A stretch of 53,828 nt of DNA from Tabrizicola thermarum (lineage in GTDB: Bacteria; Pseudomonadota; Alphaproteobacteria; Rhodobacterales; Rhodobacteraceae), in NCBI RefSeq assembly GCF_003574395.1, contig NZ_QMJY01000072.1, positions 1-53,828 on the forward strand, given 5' to 3'. Both the position numbers and the translations under genes were made by a program. A model generated the notes under the pieces. That model was not told the DNA's origin. It made no database searches and saw nothing but the letters and a program-made list of their open reading frames with translations. Positions 1 to 7,902 of the stretch are shown one piece after another (position 1 is the stretch's first letter; every line of letters starts with the position of its first letter).

Positions 1-49
1 TTTGGTTGCGGGGGCAGGATTTGAACCTGCGGCCTTCAGGTTATGAGCC
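1..49 (-). other. attL core: 3' half of tRNA-Met(CAU)
   Basis: The first 49 bases are repeated exactly at the last 49 of the window. On the minus strand they read as the 3' half of a tRNA from the anticodon loop (CTCATAA, anticodon CAU) through the T arm (GGTTCAAATCC) to the acceptor end CCCCCGCAACCA. The bases that would continue the anticodon stem here (from 50 on) do not pair, so this copy is only a fragment. The rest of the tRNA must lie beyond 53828. The type of repeat is typical of integration by a tyrosine recombinase into a tRNA 3' end. Confidence 0.9.
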
Positions 50-189
50 AAAGGTGAGCGATTCCAATATCTTAGCCAGTCCAGCCACTTAGGCGGCAAG
101 CTTTTGTTTAGGCGGGGTTTTCGCCTCCGCACTCAGCCGCGTTCGCAGGCATTGACATGCAAAACAAGTGTGCAGCCCGCAGTCGCAGG

Positions 190-207
190 TTGATGTGGTG
201 TTGATGT
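190..207 (+). promoter_or_regulatory. Putative integrase arm-type sites, left
   Basis: TTGATGTGGTGTTGATGT contains two direct copies of TTGATGT spaced 11 bp, about 140 bp inside attL. The same arrangement with one base changed occurs just inside attR (53698-53715). Paired direct repeats on both sides of a core are what arm-binding sites of lambda-type integrases look like. The role is inferred. Confidence 0.55.
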
Positions 208-258
208 AGCCCACGCGCCCGCCCCGCAGATCATAATCGCAGGCCGTCTTGTCGGCCT

Positions 259-1599
259 TCATTTCCGATGCTCCCGCAGCCCAAGCTCGACCCACATCCA
301 GCCGAAATCGTATTCGGCAATCGGACCCTCGCCATGTCCGGCGCTGCGGTTCTCCAGCATCTTCAGCCACTCGATGACCTTCTCACGCCCCGCGACGGTC
401 CGGACCGCCTGGCGCGGTGACTTGCCGCCCAATGCCGGGATCGGAGCGTCCAGCGTTTCGCGGTAATGCTTGTCCAGGTGATCCCGCATGAGCTGTCGCG
501 CGATCTCGGGCGGGATTTCATCGGCCGCCTCGCTTGGCTCGTCACGCCGTTGGTCGGCCCGCATCTGCTCGACCGTCCGGATCGTGGTCAAGGGTGCCCT
601 CAGCAGATCCCCGGCGGCGGCGCCGATCAAGGTCTGGACCTTGGCCGCGCGCTCGGCCGAGTTGACAGTCACGAGCAGCGTCTTGCCCGTCAGTTCCAGC
701 GAGCCCAGAACGGTTGCGCCTTCCATCTGCGTGTCGAGCATGATGCCGCCGCCCGCCTTGCCACCACGCCCCTTGCGCGTGGCCAGCCAGTTCCAGAACT
801 TCGGCCCCTCGGGCAGGAAGCCCTTTACGCGGTCCAACCGCTCCGCCACCGCTTTCTGCGTGACGCCGGTGGCAAACGGATACCGCAGATCGTGAAACAG
901 CACATCATCGCCGTCCGAGTTGGTGAACTGCGGCTGCACCGGGGTGAGAGCACGGTCGATCTCGATGAACAGCCAGGCGGAGGTGAAGATCGGTGCGCAG
1001 CCCATCAGTTGATCGTGCGAAAGCCGCAGCGCATCCCGCTTCTTCAGCTTCAGGGCATCGCGAAGCCCGGCGAAAAGAAAATCCACCGCCTCGGCCCGGA
1101 AGGGCAACAGCGCCCCGGAGATGACATGGTGATCGCGCTCGGGCACCACCCGCACAGCGATCCGGTCCCATTGCTTCAGCGTGCGCGTGGCGGATTTCTC
1201 TTTCACCGTGACGGGTGCGGCATCCGACAGCAGGTCGCGCAGCACCATCGACGTGCCGGGCTGGACATCGCTGACTTCGTACAGACTGACCGGCGCATCC
1301 CGCAGCGCCGCGAAATAGGCCCGGTTCAGCGCCGTTTCCTTCCAGCCGCGCCGTTTCAGATAGAGATCGACGATGTTGCCGTCCTCGTAGTGCTGGCCAA
1401 GGAAATCCTCGAACCCGCAGCCCCAAAGGACGCCTGACCACTGCTCGCCCAGCAGGTCGGCCAAGCTGTCCTGATCGATCTCGAATTCCTCCAGCGCGGG
1501 CATCAGGTGTTCGGCGACAACATCCTGCAGCCGGTCGCGCCAGTCCCCTTCCCGGCCGATGAAGGCCAGAAGGCCGGAAATGTCGTTTCGTTCAGCCAT
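259..1599 (-). CDS. Unknown protein with MbcA/ParS/Xre-like C-terminus
   Basis: 446 residues, ATG preceded by a strong GAGGGG ribosome site. I do not recognise the first 370 residues. They contain the motif PGTSMVLRDLL and a repeated pattern of predicted helices. The last 60 residues (HYRETLDAPIPALGGKSPRQAV, then GREKVIEWL) resemble the toxin-binding end of MbcA/ParS/Xre antitoxins and of SEC-C-associated proteins, where an LGGKxPREAV turn precedes a helix. It is the last gene of a minus-strand cargo operon, separated from the previous gene by 81 bp that hold a 7-bp-stem hairpin (GTTTCTG/CAGAAAC). The role is unknown; a regulatory or antitoxin-like part is possible. Confidence 0.6.
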   Translation of the reverse strand: MAERNDISGLLAFIGREGDWRDRLQDVVAEHLMPALEEFEIDQDSLADLLGEQWSGVLWGCGFEDFLGQHYEDGNIVDLYLKRRGWKETALNRAYFAALRDAPVSLYEVSDVQPGTSMVLRDLLSDAAPVTVKEKSATRTLKQWDRIAVRVVPERDHHVISGALLPFRAEAVDFLFAGLRDALKLKKRDALRLSHDQLMGCAPIFTSAWLFIEIDRALTPVQPQFTNSDGDDVLFHDLRYPFATGVTQKAVAERLDRVKGFLPEGPKFWNWLATRKGRGGKAGGGIMLDTQMEGATVLGSLELTGKTLLVTVNSAERAAKVQTLIGAAAGDLLRAPLTTIRTVEQMRADQRRDEPSEAADEIPPEIARQLMRDHLDKHYRETLDAPIPALGGKSPRQAVRTVAGREKVIEWLKMLENRSAGHGEGPIAEYDFGWMWVELGLREHRK

Positions 1600-1680
1600 T
1601 GCCCCTCACTTGTCTGATCGCGCGAAACGAAGCCGAGAGTTTCTGCCCTGGGCCAGAAACCCGCAGCTTGGCATCCATTT

Positions 1681-3285
1681 CTAGGTAAGGCGCCGCTGGA
1701 GCGCCACACGATAGCTGTACGGTGCCACTTCCTCGACCGTCACCATGTCCCCGGCACAAACGCCATGCCGTTCGAAGAACTCCCGGATCCAGCCGCGCTT
1801 GCGGAAGAACTTCTTCTGACCATCGAGGTCTGTCATGACAACGGTCGCTCCGCCCCAGTCGACGGCAATTTCGCGCTGGGCGACCGAGGCACGGTTTGAT
1901 CCGCCGATCGCATCCGCCGGGAACTTCTCAAAGAAGCTCCTGAGATAGATGTGACTGTTGTCGATGTTGCCCTGTTTGATTTCGGTCGTGCCGATGTGGC
2001 GCCGCGAGTGCTGGCGCGGGATTGTGTCTGGTGACAGCAACGGTGCGGCCGGAGCCTCCCGCATAACCATCACGGTGTTGTCGTCGTCCTCGATCAGGTC
2101 GAAATCCTCGTCGTCCACAATCACAATCTGGCCCGTCGGAACCGGAGGCTGCGTGCGAACAGGCTGAACGCCTTCGGCGCGAAGGACTACCTCCGCCGCT
2201 GCGCGGGCATCCTCGCCTGCGTCATGATGCTCGAACATGAGGCCAAGATGCTGCTTCAGGCTTGCAAGGCCATGGCCGCCATTGCCCCGCAATTCGGGCC
2301 AGGCAGCCCGGGCAACGTGAACACTGTCGCGCCAGTCCCACTGCGGGACCGTCAGGCCGCAGTTGCCACAGGCCGCGGCGACGGCGCTGCGGTCAAAGCC
2401 AGAGTGCTGATAGACCGTAGCGCCGTTCAGCGCATCCCGCAGGACCGGCAGCACCTCGGCAAAGGTCGGAGCGGCCTGCACCGTGCGGGCGCTGATCCCG
2501 TGAAGGTAGGTGAACATCCAGCGATCCACCCGCGGATCGACATAGGTCACCCAAGTCTCAATTGAATTGTTGGGGCGCACGCAGGCGACGCCGATCTGGC
2601 AGATGCTGCCACGGTCGTTGTTCGCCGTCTCGACGTCCAAAGCAAAGAAGCGGAACGGGCCCTTCGGAAACGGTGTGACATTTGCCTGCCGCATGGATGC
2701 ACGCTTCGGCGCTGGCGCCGCGACGGGACCAACCATCGCGGAAAGGAAGCGCAGGCGCTGCCGTTCGATAGCCGCCTTTTCGCGAACACCCCAGCCAAGG
2801 CGGCGCAGAGTGGCCTCGACCAGATCAACCGGTTCGTCATAGGCCTGCATCCGGCGCCGGTTCCAGGCGATGGCATGATCGGGCGCGAGGGAGAGCACCT
2901 CGGCCTCCAGCCGCGCGATGTCGGCGGTGTCGGGCAAGGGAAGCCAGACAGCGCGGCAGTGATCGACGACGAATTCGTTGCGCAGTGCCTTGGCGATGTC
3001 GCCATCGGCCTTGGTCAAAGCATCCGTCCGGTCGCGCCACATCCGGCCGGTGTTGTACATGGCAGAGAAATAGTGGCTCGTGTTCTCGGACCCGGTGCGA
3101 TGGCGCTGGTGGATCCGTTCATAAAGGGTCTGTTCCCTCGAACTGGTCGAGCCGATGTAGCGAAGATCACCATGGTGATCGACGAGGCCGTAAAGGCCAC
3201 GTGCATCGCGCGGCGCCTGAACGGTCGGGCGGGGCGCCACTTCGAGCAGCGCGGAAAGCAGGTCTTCGGCAGAGAAGCGCATCAT
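1681..3285 (-). CDS. GIY-YIG / DEDDh exonuclease / B3-like fusion protein
   Basis: About 534 residues from ATG 3285 (GGAG 4-8 bp upstream; a GTG at 3300 overlapping the previous stop is the alternative). Three parts are visible. The N-terminal GIY-YIG-like nuclease has GLYGLVD, RYIGSTS, an Arg-bearing helix (YERIHQRHR) and a downstream Glu (ARLEAE). The middle part is a DnaQ-like exonuclease with FFALDVETAN, QHSGFD and HHDAGED, giving the DEDDh residues. The C-terminal 100 residues (GNIDNSHIYL, then KKFFRKRGWIREFF) look like a B3-type DNA-binding fold. DnaQ/GIY-YIG pairs occur in Cho-like repair proteins, but normally with the exonuclease first. Here the order is reversed and a DNA-binding module is added. 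Likely a DNA-processing or defence nuclease. Confidence 0.75.
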   Translation of the reverse strand: MMRFSAEDLLSALLEVAPRPTVQAPRDARGLYGLVDHHGDLRYIGSTSSREQTLYERIHQRHRTGSENTSHYFSAMYNTGRMWRDRTDALTKADGDIAKALRNEFVVDHCRAVWLPLPDTADIARLEAEVLSLAPDHAIAWNRRRMQAYDEPVDLVEATLRRLGWGVREKAAIERQRLRFLSAMVGPVAAPAPKRASMRQANVTPFPKGPFRFFALDVETANNDRGSICQIGVACVRPNNSIETWVTYVDPRVDRWMFTYLHGISARTVQAAPTFAEVLPVLRDALNGATVYQHSGFDRSAVAAACGNCGLTVPQWDWRDSVHVARAAWPELRGNGGHGLASLKQHLGLMFEHHDAGEDARAAAEVVLRAEGVQPVRTQPPVPTGQIVIVDDEDFDLIEDDDNTVMVMREAPAAPLLSPDTIPRQHSRRHIGTTEIKQGNIDNSHIYLRSFFEKFPADAIGGSNRASVAQREIAVDWGGATVVMTDLDGQKKFFRKRGWIREFFERHGVCAGDMVTVEEVAPYSYRVALQRRLT

Positions 3286-3296
3286 CAGACTCCGGA

Positions 3297-4271
3297 TCAC
3301 ATCGACATCAGCTGGCGACGTTCGATGCGCTTCCAGTCGCGCCCCGAGACAATGCCCCAGTTGCCCGCCTCGTTCGGACGGCGCCAGCGCGGCGTGGCCA
3401 TCTTCTGCAGGGCAGCGAGCGCCTCGTTGAAGGAGGGATACGAGACCTCCTCGCCCTTCGCACCGATCATGAACTTGCCGCCGCGCGCGAGACCGGGATG
3501 GAAATGGCTGCCGTCAGCGGCGACGGGGACGAAGACCACCTCGCCCGAGAAATCCGGGCTCGGCGCCTCGGGGGCAGCTTCATCCGGCTGCTGCCAGATC
3601 GAGGCAAAGAATTCCTTCCGACCCTTCAGCCACGCGGCCGCGCTGACAGCCGTCACCCGCTGGCCGACCTTTTCCAGACCACCGTCACCGCTGGACAGGA
3701 TGTTCCGAATCCGGCCTTCCGTGACGCCGCCGAACAATGCAAGCGACTGCAGGTCGACCTCGCCCGCGCCGGTGTCGATGGCGTGGCGCGAAAGAGCAAG
3801 ATTGATGATCCGGGCAATCACGCCCTGCGGCTCCGGATTCGCAAGCTGCCGGAACTGGTCAAGCTGCTGCGCCAGCGCATCAATCCAAGCCTTGCGGGCA
3901 TCGAACGGAACTTCCGCAGGAAGCACACCGTAAAGGCCGTAGATGCCCGCGTTGTCGATCAGCTTCGTGCCGCTCCAGTGCGGGGTCAGAACCGGGTCAT
4001 AAGTCTCGAACGCCTCGCGCCAGTTCGTACCTTCCACATCGGGACCATGCAGCATCGCGAACAGATGCGGCGCCACTTCCTCTGCGCCGAGGATCATCTC
4101 GATCACGCGGAAACGGCTGGCGAGAAGTTCGAGAAGCTCGGGTCCATAGTCATAGTTCTGCCGGTAGTCGATGTTGTCAGCGCTGAAGTATCCAGCCAGT
4201 TCGCGGTGGAACCAGGTCTCGCGGCGCTGTTCGGCCGTCATGGTTTCGGGGGTCAGGGCGGGCATGTTCAT
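3297..4271 (-). CDS. Unknown protein, cargo operon gene 2
   Basis: 324 residues from ATG 4271, chosen because AAGGA lies 7 bp upstream; a TTG at 4286 would add five residues. I recognise no family. It has no signal peptide or membrane segment and looks like a soluble mixed alpha/beta protein. The C-terminus (EVVFVPVAADGSHFHP, then SFNEALAAL and RRPNEAGNWGIV) looks like a small beta-rich module of the sort that reads a ligand or nucleic acid. Its stop overlaps the alternative GTG start of the nuclease fusion gene, so the two are probably translated in fixed ratio and may act together. Confidence 0.6.
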   Translation of the reverse strand: MNMPALTPETMTAEQRRETWFHRELAGYFSADNIDYRQNYDYGPELLELLASRFRVIEMILGAEEVAPHLFAMLHGPDVEGTNWREAFETYDPVLTPHWSGTKLIDNAGIYGLYGVLPAEVPFDARKAWIDALAQQLDQFRQLANPEPQGVIARIINLALSRHAIDTGAGEVDLQSLALFGGVTEGRIRNILSSGDGGLEKVGQRVTAVSAAAWLKGRKEFFASIWQQPDEAAPEAPSPDFSGEVVFVPVAADGSHFHPGLARGGKFMIGAKGEEVSYPSFNEALAALQKMATPRWRRPNEAGNWGIVSGRDWKRIERRQLMSM

Positions 4272-4282
4272 GGTTTTGTCCT

Positions 4283-4471
4283 TCAAGCGTGCAGGCGGCG
4301 GATCATGGCGCGGAGGTTGTGGCGCGCGCGGTGATCGGAGGGGGTGGATGCCGCGATGAGGAACCCTCTCTCGAAATGAAGAGCGTAGTGACGACCGCGC
4401 GGCTCGATGCCGAGCAAGTCAACACCTTCAGCACGACACAGCTGCTGATACTCTCTGACGACCTTGCGCAT
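4283..4471 (-). CDS. Small HicA-like protein
   Basis: 62 residues, basic. The core (GRHYALHFERGFLIAAS, then TPSDHRARHNLRAMIRRL) resembles the double-stranded-RNA-binding-like fold of HicA toxins and phage relatives, in which a short beta hairpin is followed by P-x-SD and a basic helix. The usual catalytic His of HicA (GSHxxF) is not obvious, so toxin activity is not claimed. First gene of the left cargo operon, starting about 35 bp after the predicted -10 box. Its stop is followed within 12 bp by the next gene's start. Confidence 0.5.
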   Translation of the reverse strand: MRKVVREYQQLCRAEGVDLLGIEPRGRHYALHFERGFLIAASTPSDHRARHNLRAMIRRLHA

Positions 4472-4482
4472 GAGGCACTATC

Positions 4483-4551
4483 CGTGAAATCATATTTGTT
4501 GCATCATGTATATCCGCCGCTCCGCGCCTTCGTCAATCACATTATTTCACG
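4483..4551. promoter_or_regulatory. Inverted repeat flanking the cargo promoter (operator)
   Basis: CGTGAAATCAT (4483-4493) and ATTATTTCACG (4541-4551) are inverted copies matching at 10 of 11 bases, placed on both sides of the promoter. A third half-site, TTCACG, follows at about 4553. Such an arrangement suggests autoregulation by a product of the operon or by a phage repressor. Confidence 0.45.
4507..4536 (-). promoter_or_regulatory. Promoter of the left cargo operon
   Basis: On the minus strand TTGACG (4531-4536) is followed after 18 bp by TATACA (4507-4512), a close match to a sigma-70 promoter. It faces the 62-residue gene, whose ATG is at 4471. This is the clearest promoter in the window and lies in a locally AT-rich stretch. 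Confidence 0.6.
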
Positions 4552-4571
4552 ATTCACGCATTTTACCTCAG

Positions 4572-4943
4572 CAACATGATGGCGCCCAAGCGAGGCCTAT
4601 GGCGAACTGTTTTTCCACGCATTTTCATGCACAAAGCCTTGCCGCCCTCAGCGGCAGAAAGCGGTGATGCGCGGCTTCACGCACCAGCCAGCCTTATCCA
4701 CAGCGTCATTCGGACCACCCCCTTGCTCCGAATCGAAGCCCACGGCAGGTTGCATCCTTGAGGAGAGCAGCCCTCAACCATAAGCATAACAGGTCTATCA
4801 GAACGGCATTCTGGCAGGGTCGAGGCGCTTTGGCGCCCTCAACGACCTTGCTACCGATCATGTTTTCCCCCGCACCGTCGTGCTGCGGGCTGCGGGTGGT
4901 TTGAGCCAAGCCGATCCTCTGTCTGAAGGAGGATGTATCGTTC
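4572..4943. other. Non-coding gap with DnaA box and hairpin
   Basis: No convincing gene. It contains a perfect DnaA box TTATCCACA at 4694-4702 and a compound hairpin at 4818-4847 (outer stem GGTCG/CGACC, inner GGCGC/GCGCC). A perfect AAGGAGG at 4926-4932 serves the next gene. The hairpin has no U-tract, so a terminator is not claimed. Confidence 0.4.
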
Positions 4944-5543
4944 ATGGGCTTGCCGCCACGCGTCTATTTCACCGTTCACGAAGTCACTGCCCGCTGGGGC
5001 TGCAACATCGCCGATGTCGCCGGATGGGCCGATGCAGGCCGGTTCCGGATCCTGACGGGCATCCCCGCCGTCCGCTGCGGCGACGATGTCGTCGCGGGAA
5101 AGGTGGTGCTGTCCCCGATGGACCTTCTGCCGCTCTTCCGCCGCTGCGGCACCGGCCCGACCGAAGGAATGATGCGCCGTATCCAGCCGATCGGGCGACA
5201 GGACTGGCTGCTCATCACGGATCCTGCTTGCGGCATACCCGTCGCCGTTGCCGACATGCTGGTTCTGGCCGAAGAGGTTCATGCCTTCGAGGAAGAGAAC
5301 GAGATGGTGCGCCGCGTGACGAGCGGGCCGGGTGCTGCCACGCCCTACGACTGGGAGGGCATGACGGTCGCCCTGATCCATCGCATCCATGAGCGGGGCC
5401 TCCCCGCCACGCAGGCCGAGCTGGTCGCCGAGATGCAGGACTGGTTTGCGGATCAGACGGACGGCCGGAAGATCCCCGACAGCCGCAGCATCCGGCGCAG
5501 GGTAACCCCGGTCTGGAAGAAGCTGCGGGGAGATGGGGCGTAA
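4944..5543 (+). CDS. Small HTH-like phage protein of unknown function
   Basis: 199 residues; AAGGAGG lies 11 bp before the ATG. The first 60 residues (YFTVHEVTARWGC, then VAGWADAGRFRI) look like a MerR/excisionase-type helix-turn-helix in which a W-bearing recognition segment is followed by a short wing. The C-terminal 70 residues (GLPATQAELVAEMQDWF, then RSIRRRVTPVWKKL) look like a second helical DNA-binding motif. It converges on the integrase gene with a 22-bp gap, so it may control excision or lysogeny. No close family is recognised. Confidence 0.55.
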   Translation: MGLPPRVYFTVHEVTARWGCNIADVAGWADAGRFRILTGIPAVRCGDDVVAGKVVLSPMDLLPLFRRCGTGPTEGMMRRIQPIGRQDWLLITDPACGIPVAVADMLVLAEEVHAFEEENEMVRRVTSGPGAATPYDWEGMTVALIHRIHERGLPATQAELVAEMQDWFADQTDGRKIPDSRSIRRRVTPVWKKLRGDGA

Positions 5544-5565
5544 AGTTGCGGCGCGACTATCTGGG

Positions 5566-6831
5566 TCACGCGGACTGGCGTCCCCCCTGCTCGTCGGCGT
5601 CATGGACCAGCCGGGGCTTCGGCCGGAAGGCGCTGGCCACGGCGTCCACACCGGCGCGCAGAGGCGAGTCCATCAGGTGGGCATAGCGCAGGGTCGTCTG
5701 CATCTGGCTGTGGCCCAGAAGCTTGCCAATCATTTCCAGCGAAGCCCCGCCGCTGACCAGAAGCGACGCAAAGGTGTGGCGCAGGTCATGGATCCGGACG
5801 TCGTGCAGCCCGCACTGCTTCTGGACCTGCGCCCAGAAGCGGCGCACCTCCTGAACCGGCTGGCCGGGCGTGTCGCCGGGAAAGAGCCACGGCGATCCCT
5901 TCGGCACCAACAGCTGCCGCTGGCGTACGATGGCGGCCGTCTCGTCCGAGATCGGCACGCGGTGGGCGCGGCGCTGTTTCGTCATGGTGGGCGGCTTCGA
6001 CCAGCTCATGTGTTCGAGGTTGAACTGCTCGAACCGGGCCTGCCGCACCTCGCCCAGCCGGGCGCCGGTCAGCATGCACATGCGGATGATGTCGGCCGCG
6101 CGCCGGTCCTCGGCCGCATCCAGCGCGGCGGCAAGCTTGGCGATCTCTTCCTTGGAGAGAAAGCGTTCGCGCGGCGTCTCGGTGCGGCGATGGAAGCGCT
6201 GGGCGGGGTTGTCTTCGCACCAGCCCCACTGGACCGCCAGCGTGAACATCTTGCGCAACACCTCGCCGATCCGGTTGGCACGCACCGGCGTGGGCTTGGC
6301 ACCCTGCAGCTTGCGCGCCCGGTTGTTGGGCTTTTCCTTGTGGGGCCGCGCCCTGCCCTCGGCGATCTTCGCCAGCAGCTTGTCGACGTCGGTCGGCGTG
6401 ATTTCCGTCACCAGCTTCCGGCCCCAGACCGGTTCCACCATCTTGGCCAGCGCCGACCGCTGATCGGCCGCGCTGCGTTCGGCCAGTTTCGGCAGATGCT
6501 CGGCGCAGTAGCGGTCGATCAGGTCGGTCACGCGCGGGGCTTCGCGCTTTGCTTCGCGCTGGCCTAAGGGATCGGCCCCGGCGTCGATCTCGCGCCGCAG
6601 TTCCTTGGCCCGCTCCCGCGCCGCCGACACCGACCATTCCGGCCAGCGCCCGAAGGTCATCCGGCGCTGGCGCCCGGCATGGCGGTAATCCAGCGTGAAG
6701 GCCCGCCCGCCGCCGCGATAGATGCAGACGGCAAAGCCCCGGACGTCGGTGTCGAAAATCTGGTAGTCCCGCCCCGGCACCGGCTCGGCGTCGCGCAGCA
6801 CCTTCTCGGTCAGCTTGATGCGTTCGGGCAT
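5566..6831 (-). CDS. int: Tyrosine recombinase (phage integrase)
   Basis: 421 residues from ATG 6831 (MPERIKLTEK, the usual start for this family); ATG 6858 is an alternative. Order: N-terminal DUF4102-type arm-binding domain (ITPTDVDK is at its end), SAM-like core-binding domain, C-terminal catalytic domain. Catalytic residues are visible: Arg in TGARLGEV, His-x-x-Arg in HDLRHTFAS, His in LLGHSQ and the Tyr nucleophile in TLRYAHL. It should recombine the 49-bp tRNA core. Unusually for a prophage, it lies 5.5 kb from the nearer att site, with the cargo operon in between. Confidence 0.95.
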   Translation of the reverse strand: MPERIKLTEKVLRDAEPVPGRDYQIFDTDVRGFAVCIYRGGGRAFTLDYRHAGRQRRMTFGRWPEWSVSAARERAKELRREIDAGADPLGQREAKREAPRVTDLIDRYCAEHLPKLAERSAADQRSALAKMVEPVWGRKLVTEITPTDVDKLLAKIAEGRARPHKEKPNNRARKLQGAKPTPVRANRIGEVLRKMFTLAVQWGWCEDNPAQRFHRRTETPRERFLSKEEIAKLAAALDAAEDRRAADIIRMCMLTGARLGEVRQARFEQFNLEHMSWSKPPTMTKQRRAHRVPISDETAAIVRQRQLLVPKGSPWLFPGDTPGQPVQEVRRFWAQVQKQCGLHDVRIHDLRHTFASLLVSGGASLEMIGKLLGHSQMQTTLRYAHLMDSPLRAGVDAVASAFRPKPRLVHDADEQGGRQSA

Positions 6832-6905
6832 GGCTTCGGTCCTTCTTGCATCCGACATGAGGCGTGGTTTCGCCTGGTTATCAAGGCAAGCATGGCGCCT
6901 CGGAT

Positions 6906-6971
6906 GGCGGGGAGGCAGAGGGTGGCAGGAAGGACGCCCGAGCCGTGCCACCCCTTGTTTTCATGGGATTT
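6906..6971 (+). repeat. Left arm of a 66-bp imperfect inverted repeat
   Basis: This stretch matches the reverse complement of 7267-7332 at 53 of 66 positions, with an uninterrupted 17-base block GTGCCACCCCTTGTTTT. It lies immediately upstream of the integrase start, in the intergenic control region. Confidence 0.7.
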
Positions 6972-7266
6972 CGGCGCTGGGCGGATCGATGCGCGACTGG
7001 CGACGACAGGCGCAATGTGACGTGTGAAAGGGCAAGCACGGTCGTCGCGCTGCAGATCCGGCATTCAACGAACCGCAGAGCGACAAATCCTCAAGGAATT
7101 CAATGGGTGGCAGGGGTGCCGTGTCGGGTGCCACCCCCTCTTTGCCCATCAATGCCGGACAAACACGGTCAATCCGGCTGTTCGCTGGTGGTTGCGGCCT
7201 TGGTGTCCGTTTCGTCCATCTGGCAGGACTGGCCGTAATTTCCCCACGCCATCCGACCACCATCGC

Positions 7267-7332
7267 AAATCCCAACAAAACAAGGGGTGGCACAAAGGCG
7301 GCATCCTTTCCGCCACCCTCCGCCTCGCCGCC
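7267..7332 (-). repeat. Right arm of a 66-bp imperfect inverted repeat
   Basis: Inverted partner of 6906-6971. Between the arms (about 295 bp) there is no gene, but GGGTGGCA and TGCCACCC occur again at 7105-7135. Divergent int and early genes flank the structure, so it may be the immunity or excision control region, or a MITE-like insertion. Confidence 0.7.
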
Positions 7333-7405
7333 ACCCCGCGGGCTCTGCGCTCACTGGTCCCTGCAAGACGTCCCCGATCTTCGGGGCCAGGACCAGGAGA
7401 CCCCG

Positions 7406-7663
7406 ATGCCGCATCTCGGATCGATGCCAGACCCGAAGGACAAACCCCGCAGCCTGCTGGTCGGCTGGATCAGCCGCCTCGACCTTGCGCTGGAACTCGG
7501 CCTTTCGGTCGACACGCTGCGCCGCTGGGAGGCGATGCGGACGGGCCCACCCTGTGTTCGGGCCGGACGCAAGGTCTACTACCGTCGCGCAGCTGTCGAG
7601 GAATGGCTGGAGGAGCAGGAGCAGGCCGCCCCGCGCCGCCGTCGTGCCGGAGGGCGCCGGTAA
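7406..7663 (+). CDS. Helix-turn-helix protein, excisionase/AlpA-like
   Basis: 85 residues from ATG 7406 with AGGAGA 6 bp upstream. Residues 20-70 form a MerR/excisionase-type motif (LALELGLSVDTLRRWEAMRTGPP, then KVYYRRAAVEEWLEEQ) that ends with the typical YY-R-x-V-W-L wing. The tail is basic. First gene of the rightward early operon, opposite int, as expected for an excisionase or early regulator. It overlaps the next start by one base (TAATG). Confidence 0.8.
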   Translation: MPHLGSMPDPKDKPRSLLVGWISRLDLALELGLSVDTLRRWEAMRTGPPCVRAGRKVYYRRAAVEEWLEEQEQAAPRRRRAGGRR

Positions 7664-7902
7664 TGACGATCCAGTCCCGCACATCCGCCTGGCCCGCCGA
7701 CCGCGTGGCCGAGGCGCGCGCCGTGATCGCCGACGTTGCGCATCACAGCGATCTCCTGATCCGGCTCGCCTGCAATGTGCTCGCCCAGCATGGCGAGACC
7801 CCGGGCGAGTGCGCCGATGCCCAGCGCCTGCTGGTAGTCGTCGACGCTCGACGCCCCGTTCGGCGCGCCCAGCGCGAGGATCAGGGGAGGGCCGCACGAT
7901 GA
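7663..7902 (+). CDS. Small phage protein, unknown
   Basis: 79 residues, ATG overlapping the previous stop. Mostly helical (VAEARAVIADVAHHSDLLIRLACNVL) with a basic tail. No family recognised. It is tightly packed between the HTH gene and the VRR-NUC gene (ATGATG overlapping its stop), so it is likely expressed with the early operon. Confidence 0.6.
   Translation: MTIQSRTSAWPADRVAEARAVIADVAHHSDLLIRLACNVLAQHGETPGECADAQRLLVVVDARRPVRRAQREDQGRAAR

Noticed and set aside
50-120. A complete tRNA at the left edge
   Set aside because: Bases following the 49-bp repeat do not form the anticodon, D or acceptor stems, so only a 3' fragment is present.
4944-5543. CI-type lysogeny repressor
   Set aside because: It has an HTH-like start but no peptidase or dimerisation domain typical of CI, so no repressor is named.
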